Shown here: piece by piece, positions 32,673-46,351 of the stretch | Layout: every line of letters starts with the position of its first letter | Position numbering within the stretch: the first letter of the stretch is position 1 | Assembly: GCA_007922225.1 (NCBI GenBank) | Contig: ML679959.1 | Span: forward strand, 28,376,540-28,440,539 | Length of the DNA stretch: 64,000 nt | Direction: 5' to 3' | Origin: Emydura subglobosa | Lineage: Eukaryota; Chordata; Testudines; Chelidae | The notes under the pieces: model-generated | Databases searched by the model: none | Told to the model about the DNA's origin: nothing | Seen by the model: only the letters and a program-made list of their open reading frames with translations | Translations under genes and position numbers: made by a program

Positions 32673-34367
32673 GTTTTCATGCACAGTTACTGTATTTGCA
32701 CTCAGTTATGGTAATTTCAGATATAAATGACCAATTGGTATCTTGCAGGTCCTTTAGGCAAATATTTATTGCAATTGCATTCATGCAATTCTGAAAATTT
32801 GCACTGTGTATTTGGATGCTAAATAGTCTTCTCTGTTTTACAAATAGCACCGGAAGTTATGCATGGGTTTTAACTTTGGGCGATAAAAGTAAGTGTGCGG
32901 AAGTGTGGGTTTGGATGGGTGGCCAAAAACATAATCCGGGTGCCTACATTTAGGCTTCTAAACTTGCGTTTAGCTTTAGGCAATCGAGATTCATATTTTT
33001 GGCCTTTTTAGCGGTCCTGAGTTCATGTACCTCATTTGCCGTTTGGGTTGCAAAAATTAAAAGGGAATATTTATTTGTTTGGAATTTTTAAAATATAAAA
33101 TAAAAATTCTGGGCGATGTCAGCTGTTCAGTTTTCTAAAAGGCTGGTTTTACCAAATTTTAAATTTAGGTCCAGGTTTGGCCTGCTGACATCCTTGTTTA
33201 AACCTTGGAAGAGGCTTATGTGTGCTTGACGAAGAGCAACAATACCTGTAGGCCCCAAACTTAACTGGCCACAACAAATGTCCTCAAAACCCTGTGCGAG
33301 CTCTGTGCAAGCTCAAAACCTTTTTTCTCTGACCAGCCGAAGTGGCTCCAGCGAAAGATATTACTTCACCTGCCTTGTTCCTCAAAGCCCAATGTTTTAG
33401 GGGTCTCATGCTTTCTCTAGCAACTATTGTTGGCAAGGCGGGCCAGCCGGAACAGACTAAAATGGCCAGATGCTCTAGTGAGTGTGGCGTTGTCTATGAT
33501 TTAATCAATAGACTTTCACATTCGATCATAACCATTCTTCCTTGCTTTTGGTGGGTACTTTTAAATTGCCCAGTTCTCGGTATCCTTCTGTGAATTGCCT
33601 TACGAATTAGTCTTCCTAAGTATTTTCCATGTTTGCACCATGGTTCAATGTTTACAACAAAGTGCATTCCTTGTGAATACGCAGCCTATCTACACTACCT
33701 GTTTCTGATTGAAATATTTGCTGTCTGTCATAACTGTCACCCATTTTGTATTTGTGTTTTAAAGCAGATGGATTCGGGTTTAACCTAGTATAATTGAGCC
33801 AAGATGCAATCAATTGGAGATGAGTTTGTGAGCCATTACTGACCCTGTATTCCACTGTTGCCTTGTGCTCTTTGGCTATGGTTTTTATGGTTCCATCTGC
33901 CACCTTTCTGTGTGGATGAGACACAGACATCCTGTCAGGCCTGACTAATAATGTCCCCTCCACTTAATAAAATGCTAAATGGCTAAATGACTGAGAATCA
34001 TTTAGGTTACACCCTGTTGAAGAAAAAAAGAGTTCAAGAAATTAGGCAATCATAATCAGCAAGTAGTAATTTTCCAGCCCATTCTCTCTCTCCCTTGAAT
34101 TTTGACAGAGTTCAGTCAATTCCTCTTCTATTCGAATGTCCATTTTCCCATTGAAAACTGCTTCCTCCCCTTCCCTAGTCCAAACATTTGTCACTAGAAA
34201 TCTTAGCTCAAGTTTTTCCTGATCTCAACCCGTGATTTATGTTGTGGTTTTCTTGGCTGGCATTTGGCATGCAAACCAGCCCCCAAAGCATGGTCATTAC
34301 AATCCAGCAGTCTGTCTTTATTTTACCCCCCTTTTGAGATCTTATTATCTTTAGATCTGTTTGTCTG

Positions 34368-34402
34368 ATTTTTTTTTGTTTTTTTGTTTTTTGTTTTTTT
34401 AA
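34368..34402. repeat. T-rich low-complexity tract
   Basis: T runs interrupted by single G residues (ttttttttgtttttttg and similar). Confidence 0.85.
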
Positions 34403-36040
34403 GTGAAAATCTCTCTGCTTGGCTCCTTGACATTCTGTTCTCCAGCTGGTAATGCGAGAGCGTTAGAAGCTGCTCGCCTGCATTTCAGTTTCATTACCTT
34501 GTCTGAAGTCTGCTGGTGTTGAAGGATATTAGTTGATCTGCTTTAAAATTGTGGAATTTGATGCTTTGGAAGATTTGGCACCCTGAGTGCTGGTGTGAAA
34601 TATGTGGCGTTGCAAAGAGACTTACAATTTAATATTCACTTTGTTTTTCTGCTATATACTTGTAAGATTTTTAAATGGATTGTTGTTTCTATCTGTGTGG
34701 CTTAGTGTGAAGGGGCATGGCAGAAAAGTTGCAATGCTTTTAAAAATAAATGGCCTGAATTTTCAGAAGTGACTCTTCATATTGGGTGTGTCCATTATTT
34801 TGGGGGGAAGGGGAGAGGGAAGGCTGCCTTGACTGAAAACTCCTTTGAAGATGATTTTTCAGAAGCTGAACGCTGCTCGGCTCTTTCTGCTCAAGGAAGC
34901 CCCTTTCCATGATCTATTTTGTGCAGTACTTTCATTATCAGAGTCTAATGTGGTGTTAGTTCATGTGTATAAATGATCTGTCTCATTCAGGAGATAATGA
35001 AATCTCTATCGTCAAATGGCCTACGCTGTCAGGTTTGATAATCCTGGTTTTAGACCAGCTCTGTGATGTGAACCTGAGGCAGGTGGTCGAAGACCAAAAA
35101 ATGAAAAGCATTTCTCCCTTAGGCTGGGCTTGGTTCGAGGGCACTAGCTGAAAAATGTTTGCAGAGTTAAACTAGTTGAGTGTGAACCATGGCGTGAAAC
35201 TCAGCTTGAGCTCAAAAGAAAAATTAACAGAAGCCTCAAAGAACTCTGATCTTCAGTGTCGGGTGCAGACTTTTTTTCCTCTTGGAAAATCGTACCATGG
35301 GGTGCTTTCACAAGAATCAAGGTGACTCTTAGACCCCAGTCCTGCAAACATGTACATGGTTTTAATCACATGAGTAGTCCTGTCAAAGTGCTCGTCTGTA
35401 AAGTTAGACCCAGGCATAAGCTGTTGCCTTAAATTGGTTTGGTTTGGCTTAATAAAAAGGCTGTGCAGGAATTTTGAAATGTAAACCAAACACTCTTTCC
35501 CCCTGCCCCCCCCAGCCCCTCGCATTCAAAGTGGGACAGATCATCCTAGAGAAAATGATCAAGCCTGTATATTTTTTTAAAAAGCCTTTCATGAATACTG
35601 TATGGTAAGTTTACATAAAGCGTATTCTCCTCTGTAAATATATGAATGTAACAGGAGTGCTGTTCACTCATAAAAAATTTAACTTCTAAAAATACAAATG
35701 TCTGTCTTCTCATTCAGTGAATCTGGTTGACTGTCTCTAAAAACCAACGCCAAAGATTTGAGTGTAGTTACTGAGAAGTGTGCCAGTATTACGATTGGGA
35801 AACTTCTGACACCTGAACAATGGTAGCAAAATATATTTTCGTTAGATGAGAAGCAGGCAGAAAAAACTTGATTTTTAATGTATCCGAGTTTCAGATCGTG
35901 GTGTAAGTTCCCAACTGCATTTCAGCAGATTTTCTAGCTGAACTAAAGAAAGAGTACTTTATTTTATATAGGCAAAATTTTGTTTGCTGGGGATAAGCTC
36001 ATGAGAAGTCTAGATGAAATTTTAAGTGTCCCTTACCACA

Positions 36041-36056
36041 TATATATATATATACA
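36041..36056. repeat. (TA)n microsatellite
   Basis: About eight TA units (catatatatatatatatacac context). Confidence 0.85.
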
Positions 36057-36184
36057 CTGATAAATGAGCATGTGCACTCCAGATAATGTAGCAAACTGTT
36101 GTTATTAATATCACTTGGCCAATGTTTAAGGCTAAAAGATATTTTTCCCCCTTATGAACTTTAAAAAAACAAAACAGTTGTCTT

Positions 36185-36410
36185 TTATTTGTATTCCAGT
36201 AGCCCCAACTGAGATTGGAGCTGTACATACATAGTAAGAGACCACCCCTACTCCAAAGAGATGATTATCTGAATAGAAAGGGAAGGATCACTGTGCCCAT
36301 TTTACACCTGGGGAACTGAGTCACACAAGAAGTCTGCGGTGGAGCATGAACTCGAATTCGGTCTCTGAAGTCCAAGGCTGGAGTCCTAGCCACTGGCAGA
36401 GGCGATAGGA
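36185..36410 (-). repeat. MIR-like CORE-SINE, antisense
   Basis: The order ttttatttgtattccagtag, acatagtaagagaccacccc, attttacacctggggaactg, agtcctagccactggcaga is the reverse complement of the family body. A nearly full-length copy. Confidence 0.65.
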
Positions 36411-36479
36411 ATGCTGTATGTTATACTGAAGGAGCATAATCCACTTTCGTAGGAGTTTGGCATCACTTTCAAAGTCTTA

Positions 36480-36755
36480 GCCTTGTCCCCATTACCACTT
36501 ACGTTGGGAAAACTTATGTCGCTCAGGAGTGTGAAAAAACACACGCCCCTGAGTGACGTAAGTTTCACCGGCATAAGTGGCCATGTGCACAGAGCTGTGT
36601 TGGCAGCAGAGCTTCTGCCACCGACCGGGCTACCGCTGCTTCTTGAGGTGGTTTTGTTATGTTGATGGGAGAGCTCTCTCCTGGCAGTATAGAGGGGCTA
36701 CACAAACCATCTTACAGTGGCGCAGCTGCATCGGTACCGCTGTATAGACATGGCC
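36480..36755. mobile_element. GTCTACAC-type DNA transposon, copy 2
   Basis: It runs from gccttgtccccattaccact to tgtatagacatggcct, with imperfect inverted ends. An internal fold-back pairs acttatgtcgctcagg with ccctgagtgacgtaagt around an A6 loop. The cores gagctgtgttggcagcagag and gcgcagctgcatcggtaccg match the other copies. The target-site duplication is not clear. Confidence 0.6.
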
Positions 36756-38534
36756 TTAATCTGACTCAAAGTGAAACCCTTCCATCCTGCTAGAAATTGG
36801 TGGGAACGGAGGCCACTGACACAAACCAAGTGGTATAGGCTTCTTCTGTCTCGTCGTCTCAGTTACACACTCAATGTCAGTTTGAACCCTGGTTCCGGTA
36901 TAGGGCTGTGGGTGGGATCTCTTGTGTCCTGGTGCATTTCTTAGCACTTGCACGAGTAGTAAATATGCTATTTATAAAGTACTGTATTAGCTTCGTCCTC
37001 TGACAAACTGGTAAAGCTGCCTGTGTCCTATTCAGCAGGAGTTCCATTAATGTAAATAGAAGAGCATCTTCTGTCAGCCAGAGTACTTTAAACCCCCTTC
37101 TCCACCCCATCCCCCAAAATCATTGCATTCATCGCACACTTCAAGAATGTGGGACTTTAAACCTTGCTTGAAGCTGTCACGTTTGGGAGACCTGGTATCT
37201 GGATAGTTATAACTAGCCTTAGAAACCATTTAAATAGCAGCTCCGTAAAGGTGTGTGATGGACGACGAATATGAAACTCCACAATACATTCGTTCTTCAG
37301 AGTGAAAACATCAGTGCAAATTTGCTTGCCATTTATTTCTGGAATTATTAGCCCTGGTGCCTTCAATCTTCACTGTGGTTCAGTGCTCAGTATGTGGCTA
37401 AAATGAAGTGTGTTGCATGGAGTCTTTTGGCCAGTAATGTGAGTTGTGATGGTTTGCATAAAATACAGATCTGTACTGAGAAGCTAGGTTGTCTTACGGC
37501 CAGTAACGGCTGCTAGAGGTTAGTATTTTGCCTGGTCTCTGGAGCTTCCTGTCGTGTTCTCAACCTGGCCCGTTTCTGCAATTAGATTGGGCATCCGGGA
37601 TGACACTTTTAAGGGTTCCCTGGTGGCCAGGGAACGTTTGAACCACATAGTGTTTCTTGACCTACTGGAGAAAAGGCATGATGTCTATGTGGCAAAGTTT
37701 TGCTGGAGCTCTTTCAGATCTGCATTGCCAAGGCAGGGTCCTGCGGATTCCCCTCTTCTAGGGGAGTAGCTCTGCTTAAAATTCTAGTGGGAAAGCAATC
37801 TGGTGGGCAAAAATGATTGCCCCTGTGTCCCTGCCCACCCCATTCCTGTGTGTTGTGCTGTCATATATAAAGAGATCAATTGCACTTCCCTGAGAAGTCT
37901 TGTTCTAAAGTTATAGAGTAGCTTTTCTGACAGAGGAGACACGGGTGCTGACAAAGACTAAGGTGAAAACGGCCAGCTTTTCCATCCACTTATCAAAGCC
38001 TTCCCAATTTTCAGTGGGAAAAGAAACAAGAATTGGGCTGTGGCTGACGCTGGGCTGCAGATACGTTTTTCTCATGGACGTTCTCCTGAAAAGTTTTGTT
38101 TTCTTATGCAATCACTCAATAGCTGAGCTCTGTTCAAGCTGTCTGATGTTTGACTATAAGAAGTATTAGACTCTTAAAAGCTGTCTTCATTCTAAAAATG
38201 TGCTGATTGTTACTTAATGCATCTCAAAAACTTCCTTGCTTTTTTTTTGGTAAACTGTTTATTTATTTCGGAAGTTTTGAGAGGTTTACATTCCTTGCCA
38301 TGTAAATATCAGACACAATGCAATAATGGTACAACAGTGAGCTGTCGTTTACTGAGCAGTTGGTTTTGTTCACATCTCTCCATTTAACAGGATGTTAGAA
38401 TGAGCATCTTTACACTAAACATGACACGTTGGAAAAACGGCCTCAGTTTTACTAAGCGGGGAGGGGGAGAGCATTATTCTTGCACATAAATTAAGTGATC
38501 CTGATCACTGCACCTAGTCTTCTGATGATATAGC

Positions 38535-38612
38535 TGAGGTTAGTCCTGCTTTGAGCAGGGGATTGGACTAGATGTCCCTTCCAACTCTAATATTCCATGA
38601 TTCTATGATTCT
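38535..38612 (+). repeat. CR1 LINE 3' end, sense
   Basis: The stretch ctttgagcaggggattggac, tagatgtcccttccaactct, then ttccatgattctatgattct is the terminal 78 bases of a CR1 element with two copies of the terminal octamer. It is strongly 5'-truncated. Confidence 0.85.
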
Positions 38613-40429
38613 GAATGCCCCCTCGTGGTGTTACTTATTATAGTACTACTTAGTAAAGGAAATGTCTTCTGGACCGTGTTGCCCAGACCCTTTAGCTGAA
38701 AGCTGGGTAATTTTTGTGATTGAAGATGGGAAAGATGACGTGTTATGATTTAATAACTGTACATTTTTTAAAAAAAATTCGGTCATACCTTCATTTAAAT
38801 CTTATTTAACAGTGTTGCTAGACCAAACACAAAAACACTATGGAAGTTCATGAGAACCTTAAAATGAAACTGAACATAAACGGGAAGTGAAAGTGACCAA
38901 TCTAATTACACTGTCTAAGCAAAGAAACAGAATATGAATTAGATGTCTCAAAATCCTGTTTGTTCAGAAAATCTACTCTGAGGTGTTAGTAATAAGTCAG
39001 GAATTTAAAAAGGGGGGTGGGAACCTACAAACATTTTGAACCTGAGCCTTTATGAAAACACAGGTGCTGAAAATATGATGACTCAAACTTGAAAAGTTTA
39101 TTTTTGAGCTTTTTGTCCTTTTGTCTTTGCTGGGTCAGGGCCTTAGACTGCATCTTATCTAAAGTCTAATGCAAAAGCTTTTTTCTAAATATCCTGGACT
39201 TCTTAAAAATATACTTTGCATCATTTCCCTAGAAAGGGCTGGATTGCAAACATGCACAAATGTACATTGCTTTTTGTTCTCTTGAGCGCACAATGTCTGT
39301 AGTTACTTCCTGGCCAAGGAGGCGTTTTATTGCCGGCTGAGCTAATGCTCAGTTGAATTCCAATGTGCTCCTTCTCCAGGCTAGCTGTCCCTCTGATTAT
39401 TCTGTTGTCAGAAGGCGTGTGCCTCTGAAAGACTTATCTGATTCTTACCAAAGGGCTGGCGAGCGTCTCAGATACTGACCCCTGAATGCAAACAACTTTT
39501 CAAGCCTTTTGCCCAGGGCATGGCCTCCAACTGGGATACCTTACAGGTTTAGTGCAGTCAGGTGTATGCCTATGCCTTTTCTTTCCATGTCACCTGGGTG
39601 TGCAACACCTGTCCTGGGGGAGCAGGCAGGGTTGGAGGATTTGTAGGAGTCAGAGGGAAAGAAGGGGAGTCAAACAGCTGCTCGTGTCAGCGCTAGGATA
39701 AGTGTAAGGAGATTAATAGTTATTTAAAGAGCAGATGGGGACGTGGCATTCAACTTTGGAATGTGAATATATAAATGTAATGGAATGGATATTCCACTGT
39801 TAACATTTAGACAGATGGCCCCTGGATTGAATGGAATGACGAGGATCCGTCGATTCCCTGAAGGAGATCTTCAACTTTAATGGGATATTTATCTCTTCAA
39901 TTGACATCTTGCCAGCATCTTCAGCATTTGCTCTCCATCCACTGTAGTTGCTCCGTCTGTCTGGGTGTTTCTCTTCCCCAATGCCTATTATATGGCCTGG
40001 AATTATGAATAGCTTGGACTAAAAGACTAGATTCTCCTCCCTTTTTTCTCCCCCCCCTTTCCATTTGACGAGCTGCTCCGACAAATGCTTTTCATAATTG
40101 TGTTCCTTTTGTCTCTTCTGCTCGTTAAGGAGTGCGTCAGATACAAATCTCCTGGAGACGTGAAGCAAATGAGTGTATCTAGTTAGAACTCTAGGGGCCT
40201 TTGTTTTCTTTGAAAAATACATATGAAAGTTAGATTAAATGGGGCTGGGCTTTCAAAGGACAGTAAAGTAGGTAGGCGTCCAACTCCCTTGAAATTCAAG
40301 AATGGTTGGGTGCCTGGAAAAATTCTGGCCTGGATTGTGATCTACTACCACCAAGGCTGTACTTGACCTTTAACTGTGTGCTGTGTATGTTTAAAATTCA
40401 ACACAAACATGGACATAGAGTGAATCTCA

Positions 40430-40560
40430 CACCCACCCTGTAGGGTAGTAAATGTAAACTTTATTCCCATTTTACAGATGGGAAAACTGAGGCAGAGAGG
40501 CTATATGGCTAGCCCAAGGCTTTACAGGAGGTACTTGGTTCACCAAGGATTACTACTTAG
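40430..40560 (-). repeat. MIR-like CORE-SINE, antisense
   Basis: The sequence cccattttacagatgggaaa, actgaggcagagaggctata and tagcccaaggctttacagga is the reverse complement of the MIR-type CORE region. Confidence 0.65.
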
Positions 40561-40564
40561 AGCA

Positions 40565-40635
40565 TAATTATTGTTTGTATTGGAGTAGTGCCTGGAGGCC
40601 CCATTATGCTAGGCACTGTACATCTAGTGACGGAT
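40565..40635 (-). repeat. SINE 3'-tail fragment, antisense
   Basis: The segment attattgtttgtattggagt followed by agtgcctggaggccccatta and gctaggcactgtaca is the reverse of the tail of the same SINE group. Its order after 40430-40560 is reversed from a single insertion, so two insertions in tandem are more likely. Confidence 0.5.
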
Positions 40636-40769
40636 GCTAGGCCATGCTGTCTCCCGACTCCGTGTGTTTGGTCCTCCAGACCGTGCTCCACCAACCCCTT
40701 CTCCATACCTCACCTTGCTTATAACCCTTTAGAGAGCCTGAAAGAACACACAGGCTTTACATACGGCCT

Positions 40770-41110
40770 TCAGAGTAACCAAGGTGGTTGGCCCGAGCGT
40801 GGGAGTGTCAGTAGAACATGCTGTAAAAGATTGGTGTATTCGATCTGCCTTTCAGACGAATCTGATAAACACCACTTGGTAGCGGAACACACCTGACACA
40901 TAAGAAAAGCCTGGCTAACGTTGGATGCTTTAGCCTCGCAAATGAGCCGTGGGGATGTCTTCCTCTTCGCTCGTAACATACGGGGACAGCCCCCTACGAA
41001 CTGCGACGAAGAGCTTAGAACCAGTGACTCTGTCTCGGGTCTCATTGCAAAGCCTGCTGTACACCGGAGTGACAGTTTAGGGAGTGCTGTGTGGCTATGC
41101 AGGATCAATG
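40770..41110. other. CpG-dense block of unknown nature
   Basis: I count about 17 CpG dinucleotides in 340 bases, well above the surrounding intron, including tacggggac, tacgaactgcgacgaag and ctcgtaacata. The antisense strand is open for 112 codons (40770-41108) and the sense strand for 77 (40921-41154). I do not recognise either product, and neither shows a signal peptide or membrane segment. It could be a young repeat that still keeps its CpGs, an exon of an unrecognised transcript, or a regulatory element. Confidence 0.35.
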
Positions 41111-42082
41111 AGGCTTTTAATTCTGGACCTTGCTATCTAAAATCAGTGCTTTGACTTCACGGGGCTTCGCCAGTGGGTACATAAGTTATGGTTGTCCAGG
41201 AACTGCTGTTTGGTGAGGCCGTCTCCATCGCAAAGATGAAGCGGGTGGGGAGTGATTAGCCCACATGTGATGCAGGAGACGTAGGCTTGGATCTCTTGCT
41301 CCCTTTGCCACGGGAGAGAGTTGAGTGCCTTGAGGGGAAAACAAGGCATGTGAGCTCGTGAAGGGAAAAGAGCTGCAGACCCCTGTCTCCTCCATTACCA
41401 CCTGCTGACTGGTTGTAGCCCAGACTTTCCCTGTGTTCCCAGAATGCTGGGATTCCAGGGAAGCTTTGGATGGGCAGGAAAACACCCTCGGATTCTGCCA
41501 GACGCAGAATTGCTAGGGGCTCCCCACCTTTCGTAACAGACGCAAACAAGATGTTCCCATAAAGATAAGGGTTTCTGTTCACCTCTTGCTGCCATAGCTT
41601 TTTCTCCTCCCTTACCACTGCCTCCACCCTTCCTGCTCATCCTCCCTGGCTGTGCCATGTCTAATCTTCGACTGGAAGCTCCTCTGGTGTTGTCTGCCTG
41701 TTAAGTACCAGATGCTATGCAAATACAGCTGTTCACAAAGTCTGCTGCTCATTAGCATATGAAAGGAAACTTGTATCCAGCAAGTCAAAGGCTAATGCTC
41801 AATGAAACCCCTGCAAATAACTCCCTTCTACCCTTGTGTGTCTGGTCAGTGGACGATATCTGTGATAAGCCGTGGTGGGACTGCAACACACAATGCAAAT
41901 GTCTCAAGGGGACACACACTCGCACATTTTCATTGAGTAGTTCCTTCACTGGTGACACCTCATTGATTTCGATACATTTACTCACTGGGTGAATGAATGA
42001 GGCTGGCAGAATCTGACCCTAAATTCAGGAGTGGAACGGTCTAGGATTATTGGGAGTCAGGAGATTGATAGATTTTTTTTTT

Positions 42083-42300
42083 AAGGCCAGAAGGGTCCAT
42101 TAGATCATCTACCTGACCTCCTGCATAACACAGGCCCTTAAATTTCACCCAGCTACCCCCTGTACTGAGCCCAATGACTTGTGTCTGGCAAAAGCATCTC
42201 CTCCCCAAAGGCCCTCCACTCTGGATCCAAAACATCAAGAGATGGGGAATCCACCATGTTCCTTGGTAGTTTGTCTCAATGGTTGATCACCCTCTCTGCT
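42083..42300 (-). repeat. CR1 LINE 3' fragment, antisense
   Basis: The sequence aaggccagaagggtccatta, gatcatctacctgacctcct, cataacacaggcccttaaat and ggaatccaccatgttccttg is the reverse of a CR1 3' region. It is the same subfamily as 7941-8030. Confidence 0.8.
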
Positions 42301-42324
42301 ACATCTATTGGATTGAGGCTCTCT

Positions 42325-42470
42325 TCCCAGCTTGGCTGTTGATACGCCATGTGACTTAGGAGCATATCACTTCTTGCCGTCTGTGTCCTCCTCTGTAAAA
42401 TGGGCAAACGCTTCGCCAGGTGGTGGTGGACAGAACTGGAAAATATTGGCAAAGCGCTCTCGGGTCCTTC
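42325..42470 (+). repeat. MIR-like SINE fragment, sense
   Basis: The order cttggctgttgatacgccat, gtgacttaggagcatatcac, cctctgtaaaatgggcaaac follows the MIR CORE (tgtgaccttgggcaagtcac ... cctcatctgtaaaatggg). It ends about 130 bases before exon 4. Confidence 0.6.
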
Positions 42471-42514
42471 AACGAAAAGCGCGAAGGAAATGCCACATAT
42501 GAAGCAAATTCTAG

Positions 42515-43003
<489 letters not shown>

Positions 43004-45025
43004 AACAGTGACTTGTGTTCAGTGTATAACATCTTGGGAGAAGGGGAGGGGAAAATTAATCTGGGCCATGTCCCTAGGGAATAATAATCCCAGAGATTCC
43101 ACAAAAACCCAAGGTGTACAAAGTGCACCTGAGATGCACAAATGTGTTACCTAAGTCTCCAGTTCAAAGAGTAAGGGGCGTTGAACACGGGTGGACGTTC
43201 ATAATAGCGTTCTAGTCCGGCAGATTGAAAATAAGGATTTTTGCACAGGGAGAAGTTTGGTAGAGTCAGATTTAGCACACTAAGCGTGGTGTTGAATGTA
43301 CAATTATGCAGTCAATGCTGATTTGCAAGCTAGTCTCTCCTTTCTGACTCTTGGGATGGACCTTTCTTTCTTATCCTACACTCATCTCACAGGCAGAGAT
43401 TGATCTCCAATGCTGCCAGCTCTCATTTTTCTTTCTTTCTTTATTTTTGTTTTTAAACCCCAGCTCTTGAAATCACGTGATTCACGAGTTTGGCTTTAAA
43501 AAACTCACAATTTTGGGGGGCCTAACTGCTGATTTTTTTCAGTTGGGGTTGGCAATACTGGATCACTAGGGAAGTTCTGTGCCTGCAAAAAATCATCATA
43601 TTTTTTATTATTGTATTTATATGTTTTTAAATTTGGAGAGGAGAACTTTGTTTTATTTGTGTCCAATCATATTTTTAATTTGTAATTTAAGCTTTGAATT
43701 CTCTATTACCTTCCTGCAGGAAAACGAATCTCTCATTTGACTATACGAGTTAGTTCATGTTAATGATTTTAAGCCTAGGCATCCCAGTTTAAAAGATTCA
43801 CTCTTTTCTCTTTTAAACACTTTTTTCTGGTTGGTTTTTAACCCTTGACAGAATTACCTTCTACAGCCTCTCCCCATCTTTAAAACTCAAGCTAACTGGG
43901 TAAATTTAGCTTCAGTTTTTTGGTCTTTTAAAATAATGTTTAAACCTGAGACCATTTAAAAAAAAAATTATATATTTATTTATTTGTTTATTTTAATTTC
44001 AATACAATTTTTAACTCAAGTTTAAATGTTCTCCAATAGTGTTTGCAATTAAATCAGAGTGAGCAGCAGAGTGCTGTTGCATGAGAGTTTAAAAAGTGAC
44101 ATTGACCAGTTTATTTTCATTGTCCAAATAGAGAGAAATTGTGGGGTGGGGGGAGAAATTGACCTCTATAAATGGACAGTAAATTATTGCATATCTTGAA
44201 CATTTTCTGTTTGGAAACAGAAGTCATTTTTGGAAGACAAACATAGTAGTGTAGTGCCCTTTCACAAGTCAAATTCTTATTCTCCTACAATTTAAAGGGA
44301 GGCCGTAAAGAAAACCATAAATTGAAATTGAAGTTCTTCTTTACCTGTGTTAGTAATAATGCCTTAGACAGTTGTAATCCAAATAAATATGGAAATCTGG
44401 ATTTCTCTCTTTATTCTGTTTAATTTTATTTTTAACTTAGGAAAATTATGTTGGTCAGTTTTACTTTCCATTTCTCCAGCACGGTGCTCCTTTTGCATTT
44501 TGGGCTGTGTTCACTGTGCCCTGGACAGTGTATATTTGGGGGAGGGGAAATGGATATTTAATTTTTTTTTAAAAAGACATTTTTCACTGCATATGGTCCA
44601 GAGGTTTATTGGCACCAAATTTGGCACCAAAGCATTTGACACTCTCCCCTTAGCACTCTCTGGAAAATGCTTTCATGTGATGGACATGCGATGCATTTAG
44701 TGTTCCCATGCAGCAAAGTACATGAGTTGTCCCACTGATATCAGCGGAGATGCTCACAAGGCGCTTGGCTAGATCACATGCCTGGTATCTGTATATCTAA
44801 ATATGTTAGTAGCTGGTGAATGCTGGGCTTCGGTTGTGGTGCAGTGAGGCAGGCAGGGGAAATTGAGTTACATGCTGCTGAAAAGAGACCAGGCCTGTAG
44901 ACTGAATTCTTTTCTCCACCGAACACCATGGGAAGATGTAAAGCTAGCTTCCCCCACGCTGCCCCACCAGTACGCTGCAATGCTGCCCTGGAGGGGGCCA
45001 TGTCTAGAGATGAAAAGATAACTCC

Positions 45026-45290
45026 GGTATGGTCTACACCTAACGATTAGATCACTCTACCTGCATCGCTTAGGGCTGTGAAAAACGTTTCACCCTGTGT
45101 GATGTAATTAGCTCGACCTGACTGCCGGTTTAGACACGGCTAGGTTGGTGTAAGAATCCTTCCATGCACTTAGCTGCCACCTCTAAGAGGGGAGGATTGA
45201 CTACATCAGTGGGAAAAACCTTCCATCTGCATAGGAAGCATGCACACTGCAGCAGCAGAACTGTAGCACCATAGATTCTTCATACATACG
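45026..45290. mobile_element. GTCTACAC-type DNA transposon, copy 3
   Basis: It begins ccggtatggtctacacctaa and contains ctacctgcatcgcttagggc, agctcgacctgactgccggt and ctgccacctctaagagggga. This follows the family order (left end, cgctcaggg core, gtgtagacagcgctatg core, ctaccgcctct). The right end is uncertain. Confidence 0.5.
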
Positions 45291-46351
45291 GGTGCTGCAG
45301 GAGGGTATGTCTGTGCTACAGCCGCCCCACACAGCTGCCGATGTCATGTCACATCCTCTCCGTTTTCATGCCCCCATCAGCTTTGGCCTTAACCAGGGAA
45401 TGCTGATGAAATGAGTGTGAGGTTGTGGGTGCTGAGGGATTTTTTTTCCCACCTCTCTTTGCAATGTCCACCAGGGACTGGCCAGAAATCAGTACAGCTA
45501 TTAAGCACTCAAGCAGATTTTTCCATCTTCAGAGCTCTGCCCTGTTGCTAATTAATCCACCAACTCATTTCACATGGGCCTTCGAATGGGTGGTAATATG
45601 CATCTGGCTGCTTTACTGCTGAGGTGGGCGGGAGAGGATTGGAAGCTGTCTTCACTGCTGCCGCATTAAGACATAAGAAAACCGGCAGAATGTCAGTGAG
45701 AGGATGGAGGACTGCCTGATCCTCTTGACAAATGCAGAGGGTATTAAGGTCTTGTTGGACCCTTTGCTGGGTCGCTAATTTTTATGACTTCGTGTGCTTT
45801 GATTAATGCCTGGCATCTCCTTTCTCTCTACTGTCAGTTTAGGAATGTACCTGACTGGAAGCGTTTCTTGCACTACAATGACCTATTAAAAGCTTAATTA
45901 CTAGATGGCCCCACCCTTATTAAGAGCCCCAGAGTTTAAAGCACTTTTTCTGGCTTTGTCTTGCTGTTCCCAAGAGCAACAACATTAAGGAAGGAAGCCA
46001 GGTTATTGTATCATGCTCCTTCCCCTGTTTGGGAGTGGATTAGCTGGACGGGCCCATCTTGCCCTATTGGCATCTGTTGGCAGTGGATCTTCTTGTCCTG
46101 GCAGACAGAGCACACCAAGGAACGGCCTCCTCCGAGGTTGTTCATGGCTGAGTCACGCTAGGTTTAGCTCATACCTCCTCAGGCTGCCCATTAGTTTCTC
46201 ACATAGGAGTGGCTTTGTGAAGTATGGACACTTTGCTCCTTGGAATTGTGCTCAGACCAGCGATTTCTTTTTCCCGGGACAATGAACACCAATCGGATGG
46301 TAACTAACTTTCCGTCGCTGTTGATCCAGCTGGACTGGAAGTGGGGGCCTG

